NCBI GenBank assembly: GCA_963693635.1
Contig: CAVOBC010000051.1
Coordinates: forward strand, 1 to 18,603
DNA: 18,603 nt
Direction: 5' to 3'
DNA from: CAVOBC01 sp963693635
GTDB lineage: Bacteria; Pseudomonadota; Gammaproteobacteria; Pseudomonadales; Azotimanducaceae
Part shown: positions 7,087-13,470 of the stretch, in pieces
How the letters are laid out: each line of letters starts with the position of its first letter
Numbering within the stretch: the first letter of the stretch is position 1
Notes under the pieces: generated by a model
Told to the model about the DNA's origin: nothing
Databases searched by the model: none
The model's input: the letters and a program-made list of their open reading frames with translations, nothing else
Position numbers and translations under genes: made by a program

Positions 7087-7704
7087 ATGGAGTTTCCGAA
7101 GACCTTCTTTGTGACAGGCACCAGTACTGATATAGGTAAGACTATGGTGTCCGCTGTGCTTGTTGCAGGTTTAAAGGCGCACTACTGGAAGCCAGTTCAA
7201 ACCGGCAACATCGAGCCTGGCGATACCGATTGGATCAAATCGCATACCGGATTTGATGATCAATATTTTCACCCGGAGACCTATAGCTTTCGAGAACCCT
7301 TGTCTCCGCATCTAGCGGCGGAACTAGAAGGTGCCCAAATTGATATGAGTGCCTTTGAGCTCCCTGAAGTTTCGGGGTCGCTGGTAGTCGAAGGGGCAGG
7401 TGGGCTTTTGGTGCCGCTAAACGACCAACATCTCATGATCGATTTGATAGCTCAATTGCAACTTCCAGTGTTGCTCGTTGCCGATAGTGGGCTCGGCACG
7501 ATCAATCACACGCTGCTATCTCTCAATGAACTTTCGAAAAAGCAATTGGAAGTTATTGGGGTCGTCTTGAATGGACCGAAAAACCCGGAAAACAAAAAGG
7601 CCATTGAGTCATTCAGTGACGTCAAGGTAGTAGGGGAGCTGCAACCGCTGACGGATCTTTCCGCCGCAGGTTTGCGATCGGCTTTCGCGGCAAGTTTCCC
7701 TTAA
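7087..7704 (+). CDS. bioD: Dethiobiotin synthetase
   Basis: This 205-residue P-loop enzyme closes the ureido ring of dethiobiotin from 7,8-diaminopelargonate, CO2 and ATP. It begins MEFPKTFFVTGTSTDIGKT: the P-loop G11 to T19 is a variant of the usual GTDT-x-x-GKT, with Ser in place of Asp. YWKPVQTG at about 33-40 and VVEGAGGLLVPL at about 99-110 are the substrate and Mg/ATP motifs of BioD. LPVLLVADSGLGTINHTLL and the GVVLNG strand complete the core. It is slightly shorter than the E. coli enzyme (about 225). It is third in the plus-strand bio group, separated from bioF by hairpin repeat copy B. Its stop TAA overlaps the stop of the convergent MaoC gene within the four bases TTAA (7701-7704). 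Confidence 0.93.
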   Translation: MEFPKTFFVTGTSTDIGKTMVSAVLVAGLKAHYWKPVQTGNIEPGDTDWIKSHTGFDDQYFHPETYSFREPLSPHLAAELEGAQIDMSAFELPEVSGSLVVEGAGGLLVPLNDQHLMIDLIAQLQLPVLLVADSGLGTINHTLLSLNELSKKQLEVIGVVLNGPKNPENKKAIESFSDVKVVGELQPLTDLSAAGLRSAFAASFP

Positions 7705-8165
7705 GCAGAGTCTGCACCTGAATCGGTAAGGGAACCGGTACTAACCATCAAGGTCACTTGCTGGGTCATGACAGTTTGACCATCTTCCCGCATCACCGTG
7801 TCCGCCAGCACAATAATCCCACGATCGGTTTTAGATTCCGAAGCTTTGTTGCTGATGCATTCCGTGTGGTAAATCAATAAGTCCGTCGCCCGTGCGGGTT
7901 GGCTCAATCGAATCTTGTCTTTGCCGAGCATTGCCATGGTCTGGATTCTATCTTCATGATCAAAAAACAGGCGCGTGCAAATAGCGAAAATATGCAGCGA
8001 GGATGCAACGAGTCCACCGAACACCGATTCGGTTGCAGCGGCTTCATCTATATGAAATGGCTGAGGGTCCCAGGCTTTAGCGAAAGTCACGACTTCCTCA
8101 GTCGTTAGCTGCCAGCGGCCAATTTCTGAACTATAGCCAACCGGCAGGTCTTCCAAAAAGTGCAT
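7701..8165 (-). CDS. MaoC-type hotdog dehydratase coupled to bioB
   Basis: This 154-residue protein has a single MaoC-like hotdog domain. The signature FAKAWDPQPFHIDEAAATES contains Asp33 and His38, the catalytic pair of (R)-specific enoyl-CoA/ACP hydratases. It is followed by VFGGLVASSLHIFAICTRL, the hot-dog helix (usually FGGLIASG-x-H). Such enzymes add or remove water on 2-enoyl or (R)-3-hydroxyacyl thioesters. The ATG at 8165 follows the bioB stop with only one base between them, and there is no separate ribosome-binding site, so translation is probably coupled to bioB. That placement suggests, but does not prove, a role in making or handling the pimeloyl chain, or more simply an accessory fatty-acid function. 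The domain call is firm; the substrate is unknown. Confidence 0.85.
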   Translation of the reverse strand: MHFLEDLPVGYSSEIGRWQLTTEEVVTFAKAWDPQPFHIDEAAATESVFGGLVASSLHIFAICTRLFFDHEDRIQTMAMLGKDKIRLSQPARATDLLIYHTECISNKASESKTDRGIIVLADTVMREDGQTVMTQQVTLMVSTGSLTDSGADSA

Positions 8166-8166
8166 G

Positions 8167-9135
8167 CTAGTAAGTCGAAATACCCAGATCAGTCAAGAGC
8201 TGTTGATCAACATCCTGCCCCGGGTTGGCAGTCGTTAGCAATTTGTCGCCGCCAAATATGGAATTGGCACCTGCCAGAAAACACAGGCTTTGTGCTTCGC
8301 GGCTCATTGACGTGCGACCGGCTGACAAACGTACCCAGGATTTCGGCATCATGATCCGAGCAATCGCAATGGTTCTAACGAACTCAAAATCGTCGAGATC
8401 CTCTACGTCGGCCATTGGCGTGCCTTCGACCTTGACCAACATGTTAATCGGCACTGATTCCGGGTGAGTAGGTAGGTTAGCAAGCTCAATGAGTAGATTG
8501 GCTCTATCAACGCGAGCCTCACCCATACCCACGATACCGCCAGAACAGACACTAATGCCGGCATTTCGAACGTTAGATAAGGTATTTAATCGATCATCAT
8601 AGGTTCGAGTACTGATTATTTCGCCGTAAAACTCCGGCGAGGTATCCAGATTGTGGTTGTAGTAATCAAGTCCAGCTTCAGAGAGTCGTCCTGCCTGCTT
8701 CGCGGACAACATGCCAAGCGTCACGCAGGTTTCCATGCCGAGCTCCCGTACACCTTCGATCATCGGCACCATTTGCTCAACCTGTCTTTCGGTAGGGCTA
8801 CGCCAGGCGGCGCCCATACAGAATCTGCTCGCACCCTGAACCTTGGCGGCTTCGGCGGCGGTCAGAACCTCCTCGATGGGCAGGAGTCCATGCGTATCAA
8901 GGCCTGTGTCGTAGTGCACGCTTTGAGGGCAGTATTTACAGTCTTCGGGACAACCACCGGTTTTGACGGACAGTAGCGTCGCGATCTGAACTTTATTGGG
9001 GTCGAATTCTTGTCGATGAAGCGACTGAGCCTGATAGATCAGGTCATTAAACGGAGTATTGAACAGATCCAGCACTTCGGCTGTTTGCCAGTTGTGTCGT
9101 AATCCATCAGTTATTTCGGCTGCAGATGAGCTCAA
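8167..9135 (-). CDS. bioB: Biotin synthase (radical SAM)
   Basis: This enzyme inserts sulfur into dethiobiotin to form biotin. With the TTG start at 9135 the protein has 322 residues. GGCPEDCKYCPQS holds the radical-SAM [4Fe-4S] cysteines 62, 66 and 69. FCMGAAWRSP, METCVTLGML, DYYNHNLDTSPEFY, VCSGGIVGMGE, ESVPINMLVKVEGTP and VRLSAGR supply the [2Fe-2S] cysteines and arginine and the substrate pocket. The C-terminal tail found in E. coli BioB (346 residues) is absent: the protein stops soon after GGDKLLTTANPG and DLGISTY. The open frame extends upstream to 9270, next to repeat R2, but AGGGGA at 9141-9146 sits exactly 5 bases before the TTG, so I prefer that start. The gene heads a two-gene minus-strand unit with the MaoC gene and converges on bioAFD. 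Confidence 0.93.
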   Translation of the reverse strand: MSSSAAEITDGLRHNWQTAEVLDLFNTPFNDLIYQAQSLHRQEFDPNKVQIATLLSVKTGGCPEDCKYCPQSVHYDTGLDTHGLLPIEEVLTAAEAAKVQGASRFCMGAAWRSPTERQVEQMVPMIEGVRELGMETCVTLGMLSAKQAGRLSEAGLDYYNHNLDTSPEFYGEIISTRTYDDRLNTLSNVRNAGISVCSGGIVGMGEARVDRANLLIELANLPTHPESVPINMLVKVEGTPMADVEDLDDFEFVRTIAIARIMMPKSWVRLSAGRTSMSREAQSLCFLAGANSIFGGDKLLTTANPGQDVDQQLLTDLGISTY

Positions 9136-9140
9136 GGTGA

Positions 9141-9146
9141 TCCCCT
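9141..9146 (-). promoter_or_regulatory. Ribosome-binding site deciding the bioB start
   Basis: AGGGGA on the minus strand is followed by five bases and TTG (9135-9133). It favours a TTG start over the in-frame GTG at 9165 or the far upstream ATG at 9270, neither of which has a comparable site. Confidence 0.6.
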
Positions 9147-9271
9147 GTAATTCGTGTTGCCATACTACTTTGCATCGCCACAAACTAAATGCGGCTGTGT
9201 CCTGATTCGATCGGGTAGGAGTCAGCGAAATGGTCCCTGAGGGCTGAGACGAGAGCCGCTTCCAGATCACC

Positions 9272-9406
9272 TCACCGTCATGTCAGATGCTAACCCCTTG
9301 CCCTGTCAGACTTGTGCCCAAGCCGCACCGCAGACCCCAACCTAATGCGAGCGCCGTGCCAGACCATACTCTCCCAGCTTGCCGAATAAATCCTTTATTT
9401 TTCCTA
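9272..9406 (+). repeat. Right ~130-bp direct repeat R2 (contains the hipA 3' end)
   Basis: R2 begins TCACCGTCATGTCAGATGCT and ends near TTTATTTTTCCTATC. It is the counterpart of R1 (4251-4382) in the same orientation. The last ~65 bases code on the minus strand for the end of the hipA-like fragment (GKIKDLFGKLGEYGL and a TAG stop at 9342-9344). The rest is its 3' flank. The two copies lie about 5 kb apart and enclose bioA, bioF, bioD, the MaoC gene and bioB. Confidence 0.85.
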
Positions 9407-9767
9407 TCCGCGCACGATTAGCGACGCGTGAGGGAGCATCGCAAAAACAGGGCACTTCGCGCAGACGTCCGCGTGACCAACTTCCATGACAAGCATCATA
9501 ATATAGGAGTAGCTCAGTCGGCGTTACCAAATCAGGATTCGCCTGTTTCCCGATGTTCATGGCGAGCTTGTTCTCTATCTCCGGATAATAAACCGTCGAC
9601 ACCAGCTCGTAGGGCGGCGCCAGACGACATGTTCCATGTCCTGGATAGATCGAGTAGTTCTTGGCATGGGCATCGTTGTTACCGATCAGCAAATTGAAGA
9701 TGACAGCATCCAGACCCACAGCCCACCAGCAAGGGTCATACAGACGTCTCGTTGGCGACGACCCCAT
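9342..9767 (-). pseudogene. hipA-like kinase, broken C-terminal fragment
   Basis: The minus strand encodes DAVIFNLLIGNNDAHAKNYS, then RLAPPYELVSTVYYP and ENKLAMNIGKQANPDLVTP. This matches the HipA C-terminal kinase core: FN-x-LIGN-x-D-x-HAKN is the catalytic loop, and LAPPYEL is the position of the Mg-binding LAPAYDL motif (with Glu for Asp). After DLVTPTELLLYYDAC the sequence no longer looks like HipA until RIGKIKDLFGKLGEYGL, which implies a frameshift. Upstream of DAVIF the frame is also non-homologous, and the gene is cut off just before the CinA-like gene. HipA proteins are Ser/Thr kinase toxins paired with a HipB antitoxin; no hipB and no N-terminal HipA domain are present. I read it as an inactive relic whose tail is duplicated at R1. 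Confidence 0.75.
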
Positions 9768-9824
9768 CCCTAGTCCACGAGCTTATGGCCGCATAACGCG
9801 CCGGCCAGGAAAAAAGAGAACCGG

Positions 9825-10592
9825 TCAGGCTGGCTTCTTGGTCTCCGCGATCGGCTCTGCACCGAAACTCACGATCATCTCGCGGACTTCCTCGCGCATA
9901 CGCTCAAGCTCTGCTTCATCGGTGCCCCGCATCACGAGGTTCGTGCCAAAGCCATCCTTCTGATAGAACGGATAACTGCCAAGATCGACATCCGGATACC
10001 GCGACTGGATTTCTTCGAGCTCCCGGGCGACCTGGCTCTCACCGAGATAGGCACCAATCGAACGGGACCGCACCGGGTCGCCGCCGCCGAGACGCTCCCG
10101 GGTCAGCGTGCTGGTCATCGCCTGCATCACCATGGGGACGCCAGCCATGACCAGAACATTGCCAATCTGGAAGCCTTGCGGTCCATTCGTGGGGTTGTCG
10201 ATGAGCGTCGCACCCTCAGGTGTCCGCGCCATGCGCAGTCGCATTTCCATAACCTCCGGCGGTGCCTCGCGCTGCCGGATGGTCTCTGCAATGACCGGAT
10301 GCTGAACAATGCCGACACCAAACGCCTTCGCAATGCTGTCGGCTGTGATGTCATCGTGAGTGGGACCGATGCCACCCGTTGTGAACACCCAGTCGAATTT
10401 CTCCCGACACTCGTTCACCGTCGCAACTATTGTGGCCTCAACGTCCGGGATGACCCGCGCTTCGACGATCCTGACGCCGATCTCATTCAATGTACGCGCG
10501 AGATGAGCAAGGTTTGTATCCTGGGTCCGACCCGACAGAATCTCGTTACCAATGATGATGACGCAGCTGGTGACAACGGGCGATCTGGGCAT
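9825..10592 (-). CDS. CinA/MoCF-domain protein (molybdopterin-binding fold)
   Basis: This is a 255-residue protein with one MoCF/MogA-like domain. VIIIGNEILSGRTQDTNLAHLA at about 10-32 and FTTGGIGPTHDDITADSIA at about 70-88 are the two substrate-loop motifs shared by CinA N-terminal domains, MoaB/Mog and MoeA. The CinA C-terminal nicotinamide-nucleotide amidase domain is missing, so this is the stand-alone type. Such proteins are often annotated as competence/damage-inducible protein A; some relatives have ADP-ribose or NMN-related pyrophosphatase activity. AAGGAG lies five bases before the ATG. It is one of two tandem GTCAAAGGAC/G copies (10599-10618 region), so a second SD-like sequence sits ten bases further upstream. 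Three phased TGAAATC repeats precede the gene. The upstream neighbour is the WYL regulator on the same strand, 89 bp away. Confidence 0.85.
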   Translation of the reverse strand: MPRSPVVTSCVIIIGNEILSGRTQDTNLAHLARTLNEIGVRIVEARVIPDVEATIVATVNECREKFDWVFTTGGIGPTHDDITADSIAKAFGVGIVQHPVIAETIRQREAPPEVMEMRLRMARTPEGATLIDNPTNGPQGFQIGNVLVMAGVPMVMQAMTSTLTRERLGGGDPVRSRSIGAYLGESQVARELEEIQSRYPDVDLGSYPFYQKDGFGTNLVMRGTDEAELERMREEVREMIVSFGAEPIAETKKPA

Positions 10593-10654
10593 TTGCTCTC
10601 CTTTGACGTCCTTTGACTAGGGTTATTTCTGCACGATTAGCAATCCGTCGTGCT

Positions 10655-10684
10655 GATTTCACTTTTGATTTCAGTCCGATTTCA
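10655..10684 (-). promoter_or_regulatory. Three helically phased TGAAATC repeats upstream of the CinA-like gene
   Basis: On the minus strand TGAAATC occurs at 10684-10678, 10673-10667 and 10661-10655, spaced 11 and 12 bases start to start. The wider units are similar: ACTGAAATCGG, ACTGAAATCAAA and AGTGAAATCAGC. The spacing is about one helical turn, and the array lies 63-92 bases before the CinA-like ATG. That is a plausible place for an activator or repressor array. The first copy overlaps the stop of the regulator gene. Confidence 0.4.
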
Positions 10685-11362
10685 GTCTGAGCGCGAATGG
10701 CTGAGATAGGACTCAAGGTTTTTGCCGGGCTCGGGTTCGAACAGGTCTTCAAGCAGCACCTCGTCTGACATCAGGTCCACGCGAAAGACGCGGAAGTCCT
10801 TGCGCATTTCACACCAGGCCCCGAGGGTCCACTTGTTGCCCCAGAACGACAGAATGAGTGGCCAGATCATGCGACACGTCTGCTCGCCCGACAACGAATC
10901 ATAGCGCGTGCGGACTTTTCGATGACTGTCAGTTGCCCTGCGCAGCAGTTCTAGCCGATTGCGCATCGCCGCGCTGAGTTGATAACCGGGGACCTCGAAC
11001 CCTGAGATCTCGGTCTCCCGACGCATGTCTTCCGGCAGCACCGACTCGATCTTGCGCATCGCCGTGACCGCAACCTCCCTCAGCGTCGTGTCAGCCCAGG
11101 CCCGCACCATGCGCGCGCCAATCGACAGTGCTTGCAGTTCCTCACGGTTGAACATGAGCGGCGGCAGTCGATATTCATCACGCAACAGATAACCGACACC
11201 CGCTTCGCCGTCGATGGGAATGCCGGACCCCATCAGATCGCTGATATCGCGGTAGATTGTTCGCTCAGATACCTCGAGCGCTTCGCCGAGTTGGGGCGCG
11301 GTCATCACGCGACCTTCCTGCAGGAGCAACATCAGTTGAAACAGACGGTCTGCCCGGCGCAC
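10682..11362 (-). CDS. YafY-type transcriptional regulator (HTH + WYL)
   Basis: This 226-residue regulator starts at GTG 11362. The frame is open further upstream but overlaps the preceding gene and lacks homology there. VRRADRLFQLMLLLQEG opens the family. A winged HTH follows at about 18-55, with TAPQLGEALEVSERTIYRDI containing the recognition helix. IDGEAGVGYLLRDEYRLPPLMF and EELQALSIGARMVRAW are the standard linker blocks. The WYL-like domain at about 140-205 contains MIWPLILSFWGNKWTLGAW and EMRKDFRVFRVDLM, where FWG replaces the classical WYL triplet, as in many YafY proteins. WYL domains sense small ligands or single-stranded nucleic acid. The start is seven bases after the stop of the DUF1330-like gene, so the two form an operon. 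The regulator may control that operon through the inverted repeat at 12300-12323. Confidence 0.88.
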   Translation of the reverse strand: MRRADRLFQLMLLLQEGRVMTAPQLGEALEVSERTIYRDISDLMGSGIPIDGEAGVGYLLRDEYRLPPLMFNREELQALSIGARMVRAWADTTLREVAVTAMRKIESVLPEDMRRETEISGFEVPGYQLSAAMRNRLELLRRATDSHRKVRTRYDSLSGEQTCRMIWPLILSFWGNKWTLGAWCEMRKDFRVFRVDLMSDEVLLEDLFEPEPGKNLESYLSHSRSD

Positions 11363-11369
11363 GCCCGCC

Positions 11370-12251
11370 TCAGACCTGCAGCAGGGTCGGTTGCATCGCA
11401 ATGATGTACGTACGCGACAAGCCGTCGCGTCTCCCCGCATGCAAGTCGATGTACTGCGGATCCGCACCCATGCTGAAGAAGTGATGCAGCGACGGGTAGG
11501 ATGCAATCCCGACACTGTCCCAACGACCGTCGCCGATCAGCGTCGGACCGGTCTTCTGTGCCGAATAGATGACCCGCAGTCCAAATTGCCGGCCAAGACT
11601 GCCGCCCGTTAAATTGTTCCCGCCAGCGATATAGGCGTCGTGTTTGGCTTTGCCCGCTGCGCCCGCGTACTGCAGCAAATTCAGCATGTAAACGGGACTA
11701 TTGTGGCCGAAGCCCGGATCGTCGAGCAGCGCACTTGCGGCGGCAAGGGTCATCTGCGTGTGATGATTTCCGATAAACGCATGGTCGGGGCAAGCCGCCA
11801 GCGCGTCGACGTTCCACTCGCGGATGTTTGCCCGGGGATTGACCGGTTTTTCTAGGTCGAATCCGGGCATCCACCGGGTCGAAACCGGTATCAGGTATTG
11901 ATCGGCGAACGCTTGCACCCGATCTGCTGACGCTTCGGCAAGCGCATCGCTGGTCGCCATGGTGTAGAAGGCTGCCGGACTCGGATACCGCACGATCGCC
12001 GCGGCCTGAAACGCGCGTTCACCCATTACCGTGTGGGCAACGGGCGCGCTCATCACCACCGACGCACCCACCCCCGCGAGGATCTCGCGCATGCGGCGTG
12101 CGTATGAGCGATTCGCGTCCTCGCCGTCGTCATGGAAGCGAAATGTGTTGAGCATCCAGAAGGGCGCGTCGTGCCAATCGTTGTCCGCCGCCGGGCCCGC
12201 GAACGCTTCAATGTTGCCCACATTCGGTGAAAAGAGATGAATAGCCGTCAC
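11370..12251 (-). CDS. Tandem DUF1330-like (dimeric alpha/beta barrel) protein
   Basis: With the GTG start at 12251 the protein has 293 residues; the open frame runs on to 12488, but that part is Cys-rich and overlaps the divergent gene. Two related domains are visible. The first is at about 30-125 (APFWMLNTFRFHDDGED, then AHTVMGERAFQAAAIVRYPS and AAFYTMATS). The second is at about 180-285 (SPVYMLNLLQYAGAAGKA, YIAGGNN, LIGDGRWDSVGIASYPS, FFSMGADPQY). The pattern of a beta-strand with MLNL/MLNTF, a mid helix, then VA/IVRYPS followed by an F-x-MA-x-D/S helix is that of DUF1330 and EthD-like ferredoxin-fold proteins. Function is unknown; relatives act as small-molecule binding or degrading proteins. 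It is cotranscribed with the YafY-type regulator. The weak GAGATT before the GTG makes the start uncertain. Confidence 0.7.
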   Translation of the reverse strand: MTAIHLFSPNVGNIEAFAGPAADNDWHDAPFWMLNTFRFHDDGEDANRSYARRMREILAGVGASVVMSAPVAHTVMGERAFQAAAIVRYPSPAAFYTMATSDALAEASADRVQAFADQYLIPVSTRWMPGFDLEKPVNPRANIREWNVDALAACPDHAFIGNHHTQMTLAAASALLDDPGFGHNSPVYMLNLLQYAGAAGKAKHDAYIAGGNNLTGGSLGRQFGLRVIYSAQKTGPTLIGDGRWDSVGIASYPSLHHFFSMGADPQYIDLHAGRRDGLSRTYIIAMQPTLLQV

Positions 12252-12299
12252 GGGAATCTCGAAGCCAGTGTGTGACAGACAGAAAGCCACAACCCCACA

Positions 12300-12323
12300 C
12301 TCCTGACAAGATGCTGTCAGTAG
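12300..12323. promoter_or_regulatory. Inverted repeat in a divergent promoter region, possible operator
   Basis: CTCCTGACA (12300-12308) and TGTCAGTAG (12315-12323) form 9-base arms with one mismatch around AGATGC. The core CTGACA/TGTCAG is perfect. A further TGACA lies at 12273-12277. It sits 49 bases before the DUF1330-like start and 112 bases before the toroid gene, and is a natural candidate site for the YafY-type regulator encoded in the operon. Confidence 0.4.
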
Positions 12324-12434
12324 GGGTTGGGTAGACTCTCCTCGAAATCCGGCTACATGCCTACAACGCGGACCACAACGTTCTGCCATTTCCACTACTG
12401 AAGACCAACCAATTCCTACCAATGAGGGGACAAC

Positions 12435-13319
12435 ATGAACACGGCCAATGCCCGCGACTTCATCGAAGAGCACGGCAATGCACTGCACCCGGCTGAATTG
12501 TCAGTGCTCATGGACGACGGCGACCCGGCGGCGGTCGTCGACGCACTCAAGGGCTTCCAGAACCCGGACGGCGGCTTTGGTCACGGGCTGGAATCGGATC
12601 TGCGCACCAGCGCCTCATCCGTGCTCGCCACCATCGTCGCGCTACAGCGCCGGACGCGGCGCTCGTCGGCGACGCGATGCGCTATTTGCTCGAAAGCTAT
12701 GAACACCAGAACTGGCCGCTCATCCATGCCGGCTGCAACGACGCCCCACATGCATCCTGGTGGACCTATCGAGGCAACTGGTCGTGCGTCGGCATGGACG
12801 ACAGCGGCGTGCCGGACCTCATCGCCAACCCAGGCGCCGAGATTCTCGGTTACCTGTTCCAGCACGACGGCGGCCCCCCTCCTCGGATTTATCCAGACCA
12901 TCATGGACCCGGCACTCAACCGGCTGTCCGCCCCGCTCGAGATGCATGACCTGCAGTGCTACGTGCGCTTGTTTGAATCGCCATCGCTTCCCGGTGCCGC
13001 TCGTGACGCGATGCTGCCGCTGTTGCTCGCGCACGCCTGTGACCTGGTGCGCATTGCCGCGCCAGACTGGGACGAGTACGCGCTCATGCCGCTGCACGTC
13101 ATCTCCGGCCCGGACTCGATGTTCATGGGTTTCTTCGGCGAGGTGGTCGCTGCCAACTTCGAGTGGCTGTCCGCTCAACAATGCACCGACGGCAGTTGGG
13201 CACCAAGCTGGTCCTGGGGCGGCAGCTTTCCCAGCACCTGGGAGGTCGTGGAGTACGAAATTCGCGCAACCCTCACGCTCGACGTCCTGCAAAAACTGAA
13301 GCAGTTTTCCCGGCTGTGA
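12435..13319 (+). pseudogene. Prenyltransferase/squalene-cyclase-like toroid protein with two compensating frameshifts
   Basis: The gene starts at ATG 12435, with AGGGGA four bases upstream. The frame reads DALKGFQNPDGGFGHGLESD at about 35-55, the Q-x-x-DGGFG repeat motif of alpha6/alpha6 toroids (squalene/oxidosqualene cyclases and protein prenyltransferase beta subunits). After VALQR (about 12649) sense continues only in the -1 frame: DAALVGDAMRYLLESYEHQ, WWTYRGNWSCVGMDDSGVP, AEILGYLFQHDGG. At a run of six C (12874-12879) it returns to the first frame: PLLGFIQTIMDPALNRLS through WLSAQQCTDGSWAPSWSW and the stop. Removing one C there, and adding one base near 12650 (a CGC-CCG-GAC reading), restores a continuous protein. 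As it stands, about 75 internal residues are scrambled although the frame has no stop. It could be a decayed gene, a sequencing error or programmed slippage. The divergent regulator operon lies upstream. Confidence 0.75.
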
Positions 13320-13360
13320 CGGTTGCGCACGCCAAAACGGCTTGATGCGACGCGCTGCGC

Positions 13361-13389
13361 TTGATCCGTTCGAGGCAGCAAGTTATACA
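13361..13389 (+). promoter_or_regulatory. Sigma70-type promoter for uvrA
   Basis: TTGATC (13361-13366), a 17-base spacer and TATACA (13384-13389) make a good -35/-10 pair. Transcription would begin near 13396. This excludes the open-frame ATG at 13342 as the uvrA start. No LexA box of the CTGT-N8-ACAG type overlaps it. Confidence 0.6.
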
Positions 13390-13470
13390 AGCGGGCCCGA
13401 CCGCTGCGGACCCGGCAACGAACCCCGGTCGATGTCACCCACCACCTGTAATGATGAGCAAACTGAACCG

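Noticed and set aside
9136..9270. Longer bioB starting at the ATG at 9270
   Set aside because: The extra 45 residues have no BioB similarity and no ribosome-binding site; the AGGGGA before TTG 9135 fits better.
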